DNA of 30,799 nt from a bacterium (GTDB lineage Bacteria > Zhuqueibacterota > Zhuqueibacteria > Residuimicrobiales > Residuimicrobiaceae), in assembly GCA_012523655.1 (NCBI GenBank), contig JAAYTV010000554.1:1-30799 (forward strand), written 5' to 3'. The notes under the pieces are model-generated. The model was not told the DNA's origin. It saw only the letters and a list, made by a program, of their open reading frames with translations, and ran no database searches. Each line of letters begins with the position of its first letter. Positions within the stretch are counted from its first letter, which is position 1. The position numbers and the translations under genes were made by a program. Shown piece after piece: positions 15,210 through 23,704 of the stretch.

Positions 15210-15830
15210 TTACAGAAAGGCCACAAAGAGATAGAACGCCAGGCCGATAAGGATGAACGCGGTGGCGTACAGCAGCCTTCTGATGATTCTGACGTTGAAC
15301 TGATAGTGCCGCTTCCATACATAGCGCACCAGGATCGAATACCAGAGAAGGGTGCCGAGGAAGACGGCGGCGGAGAACAGTAAAGGATTAAAGCCACTTT
15401 GAGAAATAATCGAGTGGGCGGAGATCGTCCCACCGATGGTGATCCAGAACGCATACAGGCTGGGATTAGCCAGATACATGAGCACCGTGGCGATCACCGG
15501 TTTGTGGTGCGTCAGGGTTTCCTTTTGAGCGTCCTGTTTTTTGAATCCGTCTTTGCGCGTCTGCAGGATGAGCCGCAAGGCGAAGAATAGCATGATGAGG
15601 CTGCCGAGTCCTTTGACTTGCAATGCAGCCGTCTGCAGCTGCATGATCAAGTGCCGCATGCTGGTCAGGACAGCGAAGCAAAAAACAAAATCAAGCAGGG
15701 CAGAGGTGATACACACCAGCATCCCATGGATAAAATCGCGTTTCAGCGTTTGGGAAACCGCGTAGACGTTAATAGGGCCTATGGGGATGGCAGCGAAAAA
15801 GCCGATTACGATGCCGGCGATTAAATACAT
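15210..15830 (-). CDS. LysE/RhtB-family amino-acid exporter-like protein
   Basis: Inner-membrane protein of 206 residues with six hydrophobic segments. The N-terminal GIVIGFFAAIPIGPINVYAVSQTL has the Gly-Pro-Asn pattern of LysE/RhtB exporters, and the central charged loop (KKDGFKKQDAQKE region) followed by VLMYLANPSLYAFWITIGG fits the family layout. The exported compound cannot be predicted. It starts 33 bases after the end of the sdhB reading frame on the same strand, so read-through from the sdh operon is possible; the ribosome site is weak. Confidence 0.85.
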   Translation of the reverse strand: MYLIAGIVIGFFAAIPIGPINVYAVSQTLKRDFIHGMLVCITSALLDFVFCFAVLTSMRHLIMQLQTAALQVKGLGSLIMLFFALRLILQTRKDGFKKQDAQKETLTHHKPVIATVLMYLANPSLYAFWITIGGTISAHSIISQSGFNPLLFSAAVFLGTLLWYSILVRYVWKRHYQFNVRIIRRLLYATAFILIGLAFYLFVAFL

Positions 15831-15863
15831 ATTCGGGGTCTCATAGGGTGAACACGGCTTTGG

Positions 15864-16700
15864 TCATTTTGTCAGCGTGGGCGCCGGTGCTTTGGGGATT
15901 TTTGGATTTTCTTTCGCCTCTGAAACCGGCGTGGTCACCGGGGAACCGTGCTGCTCCTCACACCCCCCCAGTTTGCGTTTAAACATATCCTGCTTGAGCA
16001 GTTGGATGGCAAAAGCAGGGTCCACGCCCTTGGGGCAGACTTCGGAACAGGCGCCGGCGAAGTGGCAGCGAAACACGCCATGACTGGAGTAGACCTCTTG
16101 TTCGCGATCACCTCTGCCCTCGTCCCGTCTATCCGCGGTATAGCGCCAGGCTTGCGCTAGGGCCTGGGGACCGAGGTAGCGATCGTCGGTGGCGACGGTC
16201 GGGCAGGCCGACAGACACAATCCGCATTTGATACAGTAGGCGAATTGGATGTACCGGATCAACTCCTGGGGAGATTGAAAATATTCGCTGGTGGGCTGAT
16301 TTTGTTCCTCCACGACATGGCGGATCAGATACGGTTTGACGGTCCGGTGCCGGATGAAAAAAGCTTCCAGGTCTGGGACCAGGTCTTTGATGATGTCAAA
16401 GTTGGGCAACGGCTTGATCACCACCCGGTCCCTGTGCAGATGCGCCACCTGGTTGGCGCAAGCCAGACGGGGCAGCCCGTTGATGAACATGCCGCAGGAA
16501 CCGCACACGCCCATGCGACATGAGGAGCGCCATGACAGGGTGGGATCGAGATTTTCTTTGATCCACACCAGACCGTCCAATACGGTCATACCCTTGGTCA
16601 CCGCTACGGTGAACTCTTGTCGGTACGGTTTGGCGTCCTTTTCCGGATTGTAGCGCAGCACATCGAAAACCACCTGGCTGGGGCCGCTGGTCTGGCTCAT
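15864..16700 (-). CDS. sdhB: succinate dehydrogenase/fumarate reductase iron-sulfur subunit
   Basis: Electron-transfer subunit of complex II, carrying electrons between the flavoprotein and the quinone site. The plant-ferredoxin domain has Cys61, Cys66, Cys69 and Cys81 for the [2Fe-2S] cluster. The helical domain has CIKCGLCLSACP (Cys156, 159, 162, 166) and CHFAGACSEVCPKG (Cys212, 218, 222), giving the expected [4Fe-4S] and [3Fe-4S] ligand sets. It is 278 residues long, with a Pro/Lys-rich C-terminal tail of about 25 residues beyond the usual end. Its ATG overlaps the stop of the upstream membrane-subunit gene by four bases. It is the last of the four subunit genes in the order A-C-D-B. Confidence 0.97.
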   Translation of the reverse strand: MSQTSGPSQVVFDVLRYNPEKDAKPYRQEFTVAVTKGMTVLDGLVWIKENLDPTLSWRSSCRMGVCGSCGMFINGLPRLACANQVAHLHRDRVVIKPLPNFDIIKDLVPDLEAFFIRHRTVKPYLIRHVVEEQNQPTSEYFQSPQELIRYIQFAYCIKCGLCLSACPTVATDDRYLGPQALAQAWRYTADRRDEGRGDREQEVYSSHGVFRCHFAGACSEVCPKGVDPAFAIQLLKQDMFKRKLGGCEEQHGSPVTTPVSEAKENPKIPKAPAPTLTK

Positions 16701-17074
16701 GGCTGTACCTCCTTCATCAAATAGATCACGATTGCGGCATAGGCGCCGTATGCAAACAGCGCCAGGCCGGATACGATCAGTATGATGTTGACGACTTTTT
16801 CCAGGGTCCGGCTGAGCGTCAGCTCAAACAGGATGGTGCGCAGGCCGTACAGGCCGTGATATAGAGCTGCTCCCAGCAGCAGGATGTAGGTGAGCATGAA
16901 AAAAAACTGCTGACTGCGTGCGAACACGATCTCTTTGTCGATGGGATCGCCATGGCTGAGGCCGAGCAGGAGCATGAGGTCATCCAGGTGCATGATGGTC
17001 ATATGCACGGCCAGCAGAATCAGGATGACCGCGCCGGCCAAAAGATGCCAGAACCATAGAGTAGATTCACGCAT
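16697..17074 (-). CDS. sdhD: succinate dehydrogenase/fumarate reductase membrane subunit D
   Basis: Small hydrophobic anchor of complex II: 125 residues, three transmembrane segments. His10 (WFWHLLAG), His24, His29 and His73 (ALYHGLYGLRTIL) are candidate heme or quinone ligands; the last resembles the conserved HGxxGLR motif of anchor subunits. ATG at 17074 lies 57 bases from the end of the upstream anchor gene, and the stop overlaps the start of the iron-sulfur subunit gene, so the two are translationally coupled. Identified by context and topology more than by strong sequence signature. Confidence 0.88.
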   Translation of the reverse strand: MRESTLWFWHLLAGAVILILLAVHMTIMHLDDLMLLLGLSHGDPIDKEIVFARSQQFFFMLTYILLLGAALYHGLYGLRTILFELTLSRTLEKVVNIILIVSGLALFAYGAYAAIVIYLMKEVQP

Positions 17075-17130
17075 AGGTTTTTACCTCGTGTTTTGAGTTG
17101 CGACCGTCGGCGTGCCGGCGGCCTGCGTTT

Positions 17131-17574
17131 TTACCGGTTCAGCAGATAGAAATCCGTTCCACCCAGAAGGATCATCGCGGCCACCAGAATCATGACGACG
17201 ATGAAGAACGGTCGCTGCCGCAGCACGGAGGAGCGATAGGGGTAGACCGGCCTGGCAGGTTTGCCCAGCATCAGGCCCAGTTCGGTGATTCCCAGCCGCA
17301 GGCCGTTCAGGCCGTGATAGGCGAAACAGACAAAGATCAGAAACTCGCCGACCTTGAACCAGGGTGTAGTAAAACTCTGCATGGTTTGCTGCCATGCCTC
17401 CGGCCCGGCGATACGGGTTCCGGTGACAAAGATGTGCAGGATGAAATAAGTGAGCAGGCCCAGCCCGGTCAGTCGGTGCAGCGCATAGGCGTATCGTTCC
17501 AGGCCGTAACGGCCGCCGCCCAGCCAGCCGAGCAATCCCAGCTTGTTTTTCAAATGCTGTTTGTTTTTTTCCAT
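17131..17574 (-). CDS. sdhC: succinate dehydrogenase cytochrome b subunit C
   Basis: Heme-binding membrane anchor of complex II: 147 residues, three transmembrane helices. YALHRLTGLGLL (His33, Arg34) matches the quinone-site S/H-x-x-HR region of SdhC, followed by FILHIFV (His47), and FAYHGLNGLRL (His87) gives the usual heme ligand. ATG 17574 is preferred because GGGAGAG lies just upstream; the frame extends to 17607 without support. Together with SdhD there are enough histidines for one or two hemes, so the complex II type cannot be fixed from this alone. Confidence 0.92.
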   Translation of the reverse strand: MEKNKQHLKNKLGLLGWLGGGRYGLERYAYALHRLTGLGLLTYFILHIFVTGTRIAGPEAWQQTMQSFTTPWFKVGEFLIFVCFAYHGLNGLRLGITELGLMLGKPARPVYPYRSSVLRQRPFFIVVMILVAAMILLGGTDFYLLNR

Positions 17575-17632
17575 AACGCTCTCCCGTCGAATGACATTCT
17601 GGATCAACGCAATGGAGCCTTCTCGGCCGGCA

Positions 17633-19351
17633 TCAGTATTTTCGTTCTTCCGGCTTCCAGGTGGTCAGTGTCACTGGTTTATAATCCAGGCGCGGTCCCT
17701 GGTCGGTGTGCCAGGCCAGTGTGTGTTTGTGCCAATTTAAATCGTCCCGATTTGGATAATCCCGGCGAGCGTGGCGGCCTCTGGATTCGCAGCGCGCCAG
17801 AGCGCCGCTGACCATAACCTCCGCCAGATCGAGCAGGTTGGCCACCTCCAGCGCATGGATCAGGTTGGTGTTGTAGGTATGGCTCTTGTCCGCAAGGGTG
17901 ATGTGTGCATACCGCTGCTTCAGACCATGGATGGCGGTCAGCGCTTTTTCCAGATCCGCACCGGTGCGGAACACGCCGACATACTGGTCCATGGTGGAAC
18001 GTAGATCCCTGCGGATGTCGTAAAGATTTTCAGTGCCTTTTCTTTCCAGCAACCCGCCGAACACTTTATGATATTCCTGTTCCACCAGGCGCTCCGGAAC
18101 CGCGGGTTGCGCATCGACGCTCTGGCAGTAGCGGGTGGCTTGAGCGCCGGTGATTTTACCCCATACCAAGCATTCACCGGTCGAGTTGGAGCCGAGACGA
18201 TTGGCGCCGTGCAGGCTGACGCAGGCGGCTTCGCCGGCCGCCCAGATGCCTTTGACGCGAGTGGCGCCGTTGATGTCGGTTTCCACGCCGCCCATGGAAT
18301 AGTGCGCCACCGGCCGGATAGGGATGGGTTCTGTGATGGGTTCCAGATCGTTGAACTCCATGCACACCTCCCGGATAAGCGGCAGACGCTCATTGATGCG
18401 GTCAGCGCCCAAGTGCGTCAGATCCAGATAAACATAATCCAATCCGTTGGGGCCCTGATAACCGCGGCCCTGTTCAATTTCGATCATCTCGGAGCGGGAG
18501 ATGAGGTCGCGCGGCGCCAGCTCCATCTTTTGCGGTGCATATTTTTCCATAAAGCGTTCGCCACGGTTGTTGAGCAAATAGCCGCCTTCGCCCCGGCAGG
18601 CCTCGGTGATGAGAATGCCCGAAGGGACCAGTCCAGTGGGATGAAATTGCAGGAACTCCATATCCTCCAGCGGGATGCCGGCGCGATAGGCCAGGGCCAG
18701 TCCGTCTCCGGTGACGGTTTGCGAATAGGTGGTAAAGCCGAATAGCGTGCCTGCACCTCCAGAGGCGATGATCAGCGCTTTGCCGCGGATGAACCTGAAC
18801 CGGCCGGTGGCCATATCGATCACGGTCAGGCCGGCGAAAGCCCCCTGATCGATGAGAATGGAGGTGACAAAATGTTCATTGTAATGATGTACAGTGTTGT
18901 ATTTGAGCAGAGTGTCGTAAAGGGTTTGCAGCTCAAAAAAACCGGTCTTGTCCGAAGCCAAAACAGCGCGGGGATAACTGTGTCCGCCAAAGGGCCGCTG
19001 CGCGATGCGTCCGTCCTCCCTGCGGGTCCAGGGAATGCCCCAGTGCTCCAACTGGAGAATTTCCGAAGGCATCGTGGCTACGAACAGATCGACGACATCC
19101 TGATCCGCAAGAAAGTCGCTGCCCTTGACGGTGTCCCACGCATGCAATTCCAGGCTGTCGCCGTCATCCGGCCGCATCACCGCAGCGGTTCCTCCTTCTG
19201 CGGCCACCGAGTGGGCGCGCATCATCTGGTTCTTAGTGATCACAGCGATGTCCAAACCGCCCCGGCTTTGCCGGGAGGCCTCGATGGCAGCCCGCAAGCC
19301 GGCCAATCCGGCCCCGAAAATGATGAGATCGTGACTTGTAACATCTGACAT
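17633..19351 (-). CDS. sdhA: succinate dehydrogenase/fumarate reductase flavoprotein subunit
   Basis: Catalytic subunit oxidising succinate to fumarate or running the reverse. N-terminal FAD-binding IIFGAGLAGLRAAIEAS; His47 in RAHSVAAEGGTAAV is the expected covalent FAD attachment site. Active-site residues are visible: His237 in QFHPTGL, Glu250 and Arg253 in ITEACRGEGG, Arg281 in APRDLISR, and the Arg/His cluster in GGVETDINGATRVKG and HGANRLGSNS. At 572 residues it has normal length. AGGAGG stands eight bases before ATG 19351, a strong ribosome site. It is the first gene of the complex II operon, divergent from the nucleotidyltransferase gene. Physiological direction (respiratory or fumarate-reducing) is undecided. 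Confidence 0.97.
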   Translation of the reverse strand: MSDVTSHDLIIFGAGLAGLRAAIEASRQSRGGLDIAVITKNQMMRAHSVAAEGGTAAVMRPDDGDSLELHAWDTVKGSDFLADQDVVDLFVATMPSEILQLEHWGIPWTRREDGRIAQRPFGGHSYPRAVLASDKTGFFELQTLYDTLLKYNTVHHYNEHFVTSILIDQGAFAGLTVIDMATGRFRFIRGKALIIASGGAGTLFGFTTYSQTVTGDGLALAYRAGIPLEDMEFLQFHPTGLVPSGILITEACRGEGGYLLNNRGERFMEKYAPQKMELAPRDLISRSEMIEIEQGRGYQGPNGLDYVYLDLTHLGADRINERLPLIREVCMEFNDLEPITEPIPIRPVAHYSMGGVETDINGATRVKGIWAAGEAACVSLHGANRLGSNSTGECLVWGKITGAQATRYCQSVDAQPAVPERLVEQEYHKVFGGLLERKGTENLYDIRRDLRSTMDQYVGVFRTGADLEKALTAIHGLKQRYAHITLADKSHTYNTNLIHALEVANLLDLAEVMVSGALARCESRGRHARRDYPNRDDLNWHKHTLAWHTDQGPRLDYKPVTLTTWKPEERKY

Positions 19352-19472
19352 GCAAAGCCTCCTCTCTCAATGGGGTAACAGGCTACCGGATGATTTCCAA
19401 TGGATCCGGGAGGGGCGTGGTAAATTATTATTTGATTTGTTCATAAGCAAGAAAAAAAATGAAATTTGTGAC

Positions 19473-19501
19473 TTGAATTTTAAGAGCAAAATAACTATAA
19501 T
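19473..19501 (+). promoter_or_regulatory. promoter of the tandem nucleotidyltransferase gene
   Basis: TTGAAT (19473-19478), 17 bases, TATAAT (19496-19501): perfect -10 and optimal spacing. Predicted transcription start near 19508 places the TTG of the longest frame (19504) outside the transcript and supports translation from ATG 19540. It sits in the 188-base region between divergent sdhA and this gene; no equally good minus-strand promoter for sdhA was found. Confidence 0.7.
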
Positions 19502-19539
19502 GGTTGAACGGCCGATCGTACCACAGGATCGAGAAGGGA

Positions 19540-22491
19540 ATGTCGTATACCGAGCAGTTACATCGATTAAAGATCCGCTGCCTGCCCCTGGGCAATCAAC
19601 ATAGAAAATATCTCTACACCATCAGCGAGCATCTGGAAGGATTAGCCAGGCGGATCGAAAAGCACGGTGCAATGGAACGGATTCATCTCTGGTATGGTGC
19701 GCCCAGTTATGATGAGGAAATGGCGTTTCTCAGCCGCTGGGGAGAGACTGAAGAGGAAAAGCTGGCGGACCTGGGCTGTTATTTCGCCCTGCAGTTTCTC
19801 CACCTCAAGCTCACGGCGCTTGACAGCCTGGCGGTAAACCTGTTGAAATCCCGCGATCACCAGCAGGAGTACAAGCAGTTCATGCTGTGGATCGGCCATG
19901 GGTTTCGCCGGATCACAGCCGCATACATGCGTGAGCTGCTCAGTATCTTTCTTCCACCGGAGCCAGCGCTTGAGTTTGTCATTATGGGGGTGGGCACACG
20001 ATCCGATCAGGACGACATCGACCTGGGCGTGGTAGACCGCGGGTGCGACGGGCGCGAGGTGCTGACCACTGCCATCGCCCGCATGAACGCCGAAATGCTG
20101 AAAAAGGCCATCGGCACGCATTATCATCTCTCCGAGCACGTCTGCAGCAACGATTCCTATGCAGCCTCCATTGAGGATTATCAGGAGCTTCTGCAGTCGG
20201 AAATTCATGATTTTGTCATCATCAATGAAATGTTGGGCGCCGCCCGCATCCTCGGCAGCCGTAGGCTTTTCTTTGATTTTCGCAAGCAGGTGACTCTGCG
20301 CTATTATTTTAATCGCCATCAGCCGGAGCAGTGGAAATTTCACGAAGGCTATCTTCGCGGCATTGTCGGCGAAGTGCGTTCGTTCGCTTTGCGCGATTTT
20401 ACCGCCACGTCGCTGAATCCCAAGGTGGACGGTCTGCGCATGATCAAGGCCTCACTCTATGCCGCCAAGACCATGTTCAACCTCCGCCAGGTCAACGCCT
20501 GGGCGTTGCTGGAGGCGCTGCAGTACAGGGATCCGGGGCGTCGTGCAGCCTATGTTCAGCTGGAATCGGCGTTGACCTTTCTGGAGATGTTTCGCTATCT
20601 GTATCAACTGCTGGTAGCTGAGGAGGAAGAGATCTTTTGCGAGGATTCTTCTGCACGCGAGCATCTGCTGGTAGTCGCTGAGGCCATGGGCTTTAGGCAG
20701 AACGGCGCCGCCACGCCGGTCGATCGACTGGTGGCCGAGTATTTTCGCCATGCCCGAACGGCCAAAGAGGTGACGCTGTCGCTGCTGGCGGATGTGGGGG
20801 GGCATCTCTCCTCCATCTCCTCGTTCACCCGTTTGCCGATGACGCCGGCGCCGGGGTTAGCCGACCGTCTGCTGGACACGGCGCAGTTTTTCCGCGGCAC
20901 CCGTTTCTGGGATGATGTGCTGGTTTTTCTGCGTCAGGCGCCGCCCGAATATTTCTCGCGACTGGTGGAGGACATCAAGAGCGGCCAAGCCGATCGCCCC
21001 GATCTGCTGTCCCGATGGGTGGATTGGGGACAGAACTCCTATTTTCTTCTGTTCGCATTCATCAATCTGCTCTTTGAGCGCGGTGAGCGGTCTCTGGGAG
21101 AGGCGATGTTCCACGAGTTTTTGCAGCGGGAGATCACGGCGGACCAGGTCCGTCGCATCAGCGTGGTGTTCAACCATTATCCCAAGATGATGGTGGACTT
21201 GATTGAAAATCTGTCCGAAGGGAGCCGGCGGGGTTTCTATGAGAAATTGCAGATCCAGGTGTGGGACCGTCGTCTCTTCAACGATCGTGATCGGCTGTGC
21301 AGCTTGATCAAACTGCAGTTCACCACCAGTCGGTTCGTGCGCCGCATTTTAACCAAAGTCGTCGCCTGTCATCCGCAGTTCATCGATCTCATCAACCAAC
21401 CCGATGCGCTGGCTGCGTTCGGTCGCGGCCTGGGCAGCCAGGTGGACCAGGTGTTGAACTATCGTGAACGCAGACGAAAACTGGCCGAGTACCATGACTT
21501 TGAGTTTTTGCGCGTCTGCCGTCTGGCCTTGACCAACACCGTCAACAGCCAGGTGGCGGAGGAATACATCGGATTCTCTGATGCCTATCTGCAGCAGCTT
21601 TTTCACATCTGTTCTCTGGAGGTGGATGCGAAGGATCCGGCCCGCAAGCCCGAGCGCAGCCTGATCAGCATCCTGGTCACCGGCGGCTATGGCCACTGTC
21701 TGGCTTTTGACGACGATTATGACTTGATCATTCTCGTCGACAGCGAATCTGCAGAGATCAAAGCGTATTATGAGGCCATTCTGACGCGCATGCACACAGA
21801 GATCGCTCGCTCCGGGATCCTGCCCCATTACCGGCTCGCCGAGTACACCGGCTCCTTCGCCTGCACCATTCGTGAGCTCAAGGCGCTTCTGCAGAATCGG
21901 CAGATGGACACCTTTGTCGATCAGTCGCAGCTCCTCGGCGCCCGTATGGTGGTGGGCAGTGATCGTCTGCGGGAGGGATTTTACGAGTTCATCATCCGGC
22001 CGCATATCTTCGGGCAAAAGCATGATTACAGCCAGGCCATGCTGGAGGAGATCCGTCATCGTCATCAGGTATACGGAACGGAGAAAATCAATGCAATCAG
22101 TTTGAAAGAGAGTCCCGGCGGATTGCGCGACATTGAGATGATCCTGGACATTTTTCGGGCGCAGTTTGAAGTGGCGCAGCAATCCAACTATGCCATCTTT
22201 CACACTTTTCAAACCATTCTGCCCGAGTATGCCAACCAGATGACCGTACTGGCGCGCCAATATGATTTTCTGCGCACCATGCGTAACCTGCACCGCCTGG
22301 CGATCGCGGCGGACGACCAGCTGAACATCGAGTACCTTGACCTGCTCGCAGAGATTGTCTCGACGCCGGGGCAGACGGAGACCAAAGCGGGCTTGCTGGA
22401 AAAAATAAACACATCCATGGCCATCGTCAAATCCATTCAGCAGGAGTTGATCGAAGAGGTGATCCTGCCCAGATTAGAGGAGAATGGCTGA
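19540..22491 (+). CDS. GlnE/GlnD-superfamily protein with two nucleotidyltransferase domains
   Basis: A 983-residue soluble protein. The first nucleotidyltransferase centre is MGVGTRSDQDDIDLGVV, with Asp158, 159 and 161; the second is GGYGHCLAFDDDYDLIIL, with Asp724-726 and Asp728, followed by LKESPGGLRDIEMI at 856-869. The spacing of the two acid pairs (about 565 residues) and total length resemble GlnE, the two-headed adenylyltransferase/adenylyl-removing enzyme of glutamine synthetase (catalytic pairs near 173 and 701 in E. coli, from memory). The SPGGLRD motif is instead GlnD-like. No HD phosphohydrolase motif or C-terminal ACT domains are seen, arguing against a true GlnD. It probably nucleotidylates a protein, perhaps glutamine synthetase or PII, but neither gene is nearby. 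ATG 19540 agrees with the promoter position. Confidence 0.65.
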   Translation: MSYTEQLHRLKIRCLPLGNQHRKYLYTISEHLEGLARRIEKHGAMERIHLWYGAPSYDEEMAFLSRWGETEEEKLADLGCYFALQFLHLKLTALDSLAVNLLKSRDHQQEYKQFMLWIGHGFRRITAAYMRELLSIFLPPEPALEFVIMGVGTRSDQDDIDLGVVDRGCDGREVLTTAIARMNAEMLKKAIGTHYHLSEHVCSNDSYAASIEDYQELLQSEIHDFVIINEMLGAARILGSRRLFFDFRKQVTLRYYFNRHQPEQWKFHEGYLRGIVGEVRSFALRDFTATSLNPKVDGLRMIKASLYAAKTMFNLRQVNAWALLEALQYRDPGRRAAYVQLESALTFLEMFRYLYQLLVAEEEEIFCEDSSAREHLLVVAEAMGFRQNGAATPVDRLVAEYFRHARTAKEVTLSLLADVGGHLSSISSFTRLPMTPAPGLADRLLDTAQFFRGTRFWDDVLVFLRQAPPEYFSRLVEDIKSGQADRPDLLSRWVDWGQNSYFLLFAFINLLFERGERSLGEAMFHEFLQREITADQVRRISVVFNHYPKMMVDLIENLSEGSRRGFYEKLQIQVWDRRLFNDRDRLCSLIKLQFTTSRFVRRILTKVVACHPQFIDLINQPDALAAFGRGLGSQVDQVLNYRERRRKLAEYHDFEFLRVCRLALTNTVNSQVAEEYIGFSDAYLQQLFHICSLEVDAKDPARKPERSLISILVTGGYGHCLAFDDDYDLIILVDSESAEIKAYYEAILTRMHTEIARSGILPHYRLAEYTGSFACTIRELKALLQNRQMDTFVDQSQLLGARMVVGSDRLREGFYEFIIRPHIFGQKHDYSQAMLEEIRHRHQVYGTEKINAISLKESPGGLRDIEMILDIFRAQFEVAQQSNYAIFHTFQTILPEYANQMTVLARQYDFLRTMRNLHRLAIAADDQLNIEYLDLLAEIVSTPGQTETKAGLLEKINTSMAIVKSIQQELIEEVILPRLEENG

Positions 22492-22535
22492 GATAGCCCG
22501 ATGCTCCGCTGGCGTTTTAATGCCTGGCTCCCTTT

Positions 22536-22562
22536 TTGTCCGAGTTTACCCTGTTTTATACT
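22536..22562 (+). promoter_or_regulatory. weak candidate promoter for the DapA-like gene
   Basis: TATACT (22557-22562, 5/6) is a reasonable -10; TTGTCC (22536-22541) stands only 15 bases upstream, shorter than optimal. It lies between the nucleotidyltransferase stop and the AAGGTG ribosome site of the next gene. Confidence 0.3.
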
Positions 22563-22586
22563 TACCCTTAACTAAAAGGTGATAAA

Positions 22587-23516
22587 ATGAAATCAAAGAC
22601 GCAAAACGCCAACACCACCCCTTATCGCGGCATTGCAGTTCCCATTCTAACCCCATTCAAAGAGGACCAGAGCATCGACTTTCCGGTGCTGGAAAAACTG
22701 GTCGACTGGCTCTGTCAGTCGGCGGTGTCGGTTCTGTTTCCTATGGGCGGATCCGGAGAGTATTCTTTATTGAGCGTTGCCGAGCGCAAAGAGATCATCG
22801 ATTGCATTGTTCGCACCAACGGCAGAAGGCGCCTGCTCTTTGCCGGCACCGGCGCCGGCAGTTTGGCCGAGACTTTGGAGCTCACCCGCTATGCGCAAAA
22901 AGCGGGCTGCGACGGAGTCGGTGTGGTGATCCCTACTCATATTCCCGGCACTCAACAGGCCATCTTTGATTATTATCAGGCCGTCGACGAAGTGTTGGAG
23001 GTCCCGTTTATGGTCTATGATCCGCGCGGCGAGGGCGAGCATTCGGTTACGCCCGAGTTGATGTCGGAAATGGTGGACAAATTCCGTCATCTGGTCGCTA
23101 TTAAATACCGTACGCTGAACGGCGAGCGGATGGGCCTCATGACCTCAGCGATCAGCTCTCGTATTTCTGTTTTCTCCGGTTCAGAGACGGTCTTTTTGCA
23201 GGATCTGTCTGTGGGCGCAGTCGGCTGTGTGGGCGGCGGCGCCAATTTTTATCCGCAGATCATGGAGGCGTTGCAGGATTGCTATCAGGAGGGAGATCTG
23301 ATCGAAGCGCGGCGTCTGCAGTTCAGTATTTTGCAGGCCATCCAGGCGCTGAATCCCATCTATTGGCCTTTGAGCGGCAAGCTGGTGTTGCAGGTGCTTG
23401 GCATTCCGATCCAGCCGGTCACACGGCAGAAGGGTGAAATCCCGAGCGCCGAGGCCGTGCGTAAACTGCAGGACTTTTACCGCGACTATCTGCAGCAGTT
23501 CAAAGCCAGAGCCTGA
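22587..23516 (+). CDS. DapA/NanA-family class I aldolase or synthase
   Basis: TIM-barrel enzyme that forms a Schiff base between a lysine and a 2-keto acid such as pyruvate. Lys173 in LVAIKYRT is the Schiff-base residue and Tyr144 in FMVYDPRG the proton relay; GVVIPTH and VGAVGCVGGGANFYP are further family segments. The keto-acid loop reads GGSGEYSLLS instead of the GTTGE of true dihydrodipicolinate synthase, and the Arg that binds the semialdehyde is not in its usual place. So this is more likely one of the many related lyases (N-acetylneuraminate, 5-dehydro-4-deoxyglucarate or similar) than lysine biosynthesis. It is 309 residues, with AAGGTG before ATG 22587. No pathway genes flank it. A small hairpin (23519-23540) without a T run follows the stop. 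Confidence 0.88.
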   Translation: MKSKTQNANTTPYRGIAVPILTPFKEDQSIDFPVLEKLVDWLCQSAVSVLFPMGGSGEYSLLSVAERKEIIDCIVRTNGRRRLLFAGTGAGSLAETLELTRYAQKAGCDGVGVVIPTHIPGTQQAIFDYYQAVDEVLEVPFMVYDPRGEGEHSVTPELMSEMVDKFRHLVAIKYRTLNGERMGLMTSAISSRISVFSGSETVFLQDLSVGAVGCVGGGANFYPQIMEALQDCYQEGDLIEARRLQFSILQAIQALNPIYWPLSGKLVLQVLGIPIQPVTRQKGEIPSAEAVRKLQDFYRDYLQQFKARA

Positions 23517-23621
23517 TCCCTTCGTCCCATAGGGTGAAGGCGCTGAACCTGGTCGGCCGATGTTTTTTTAAAATCAGAGCGAGAGGATTTTTAAACCTGG
23601 GTCATCAGGAGACAAAAGCAT

Positions 23622-23651
23622 CCCCGGAATCGCGAAAAACGCGATCCGGGG
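23622..23651 (-). terminator. terminator of the surface-protein cluster
   Basis: CCCCGGAATCGCG (23622-23634), loop AAAAA, CGCGATCCGGGG (23640-23651): a 12-pair stem with a single-base bulge between convergent genes. On the minus strand it is followed by ATGCTTTTGTC, a short T run, and it lies 54 bases after the last gene of the minus-strand cluster. On the plus strand no T run follows, but it could also slow read-through from the aldolase gene. Confidence 0.55.
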
Positions 23652-23704
23652 CGACGCTCAGGCGCGGATTCTATCCGGCCATGGCCCGCATTGCTGCGAA
23701 GAGG

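Noticed and set aside
18068..18745. 225-codon plus-strand frame opposite sdhA
   Set aside because: Lies fully inside a strongly conserved flavoprotein gene on the other strand and shows no motif of its own.
19540..22491. Calling the tandem nucleotidyltransferase a standard PII uridylyltransferase (glnD)
   Set aside because: No HD phosphohydrolase motif and no C-terminal ACT domains are visible, and there are two nucleotidyltransferase centres instead of one.
23519..23540. Hairpin CCTTC..GAAGG with inner CCC/GGG after the aldolase stop as a terminator
   Set aside because: No T run follows on either strand within a useful distance; kept only as a note in the aldolase entry.
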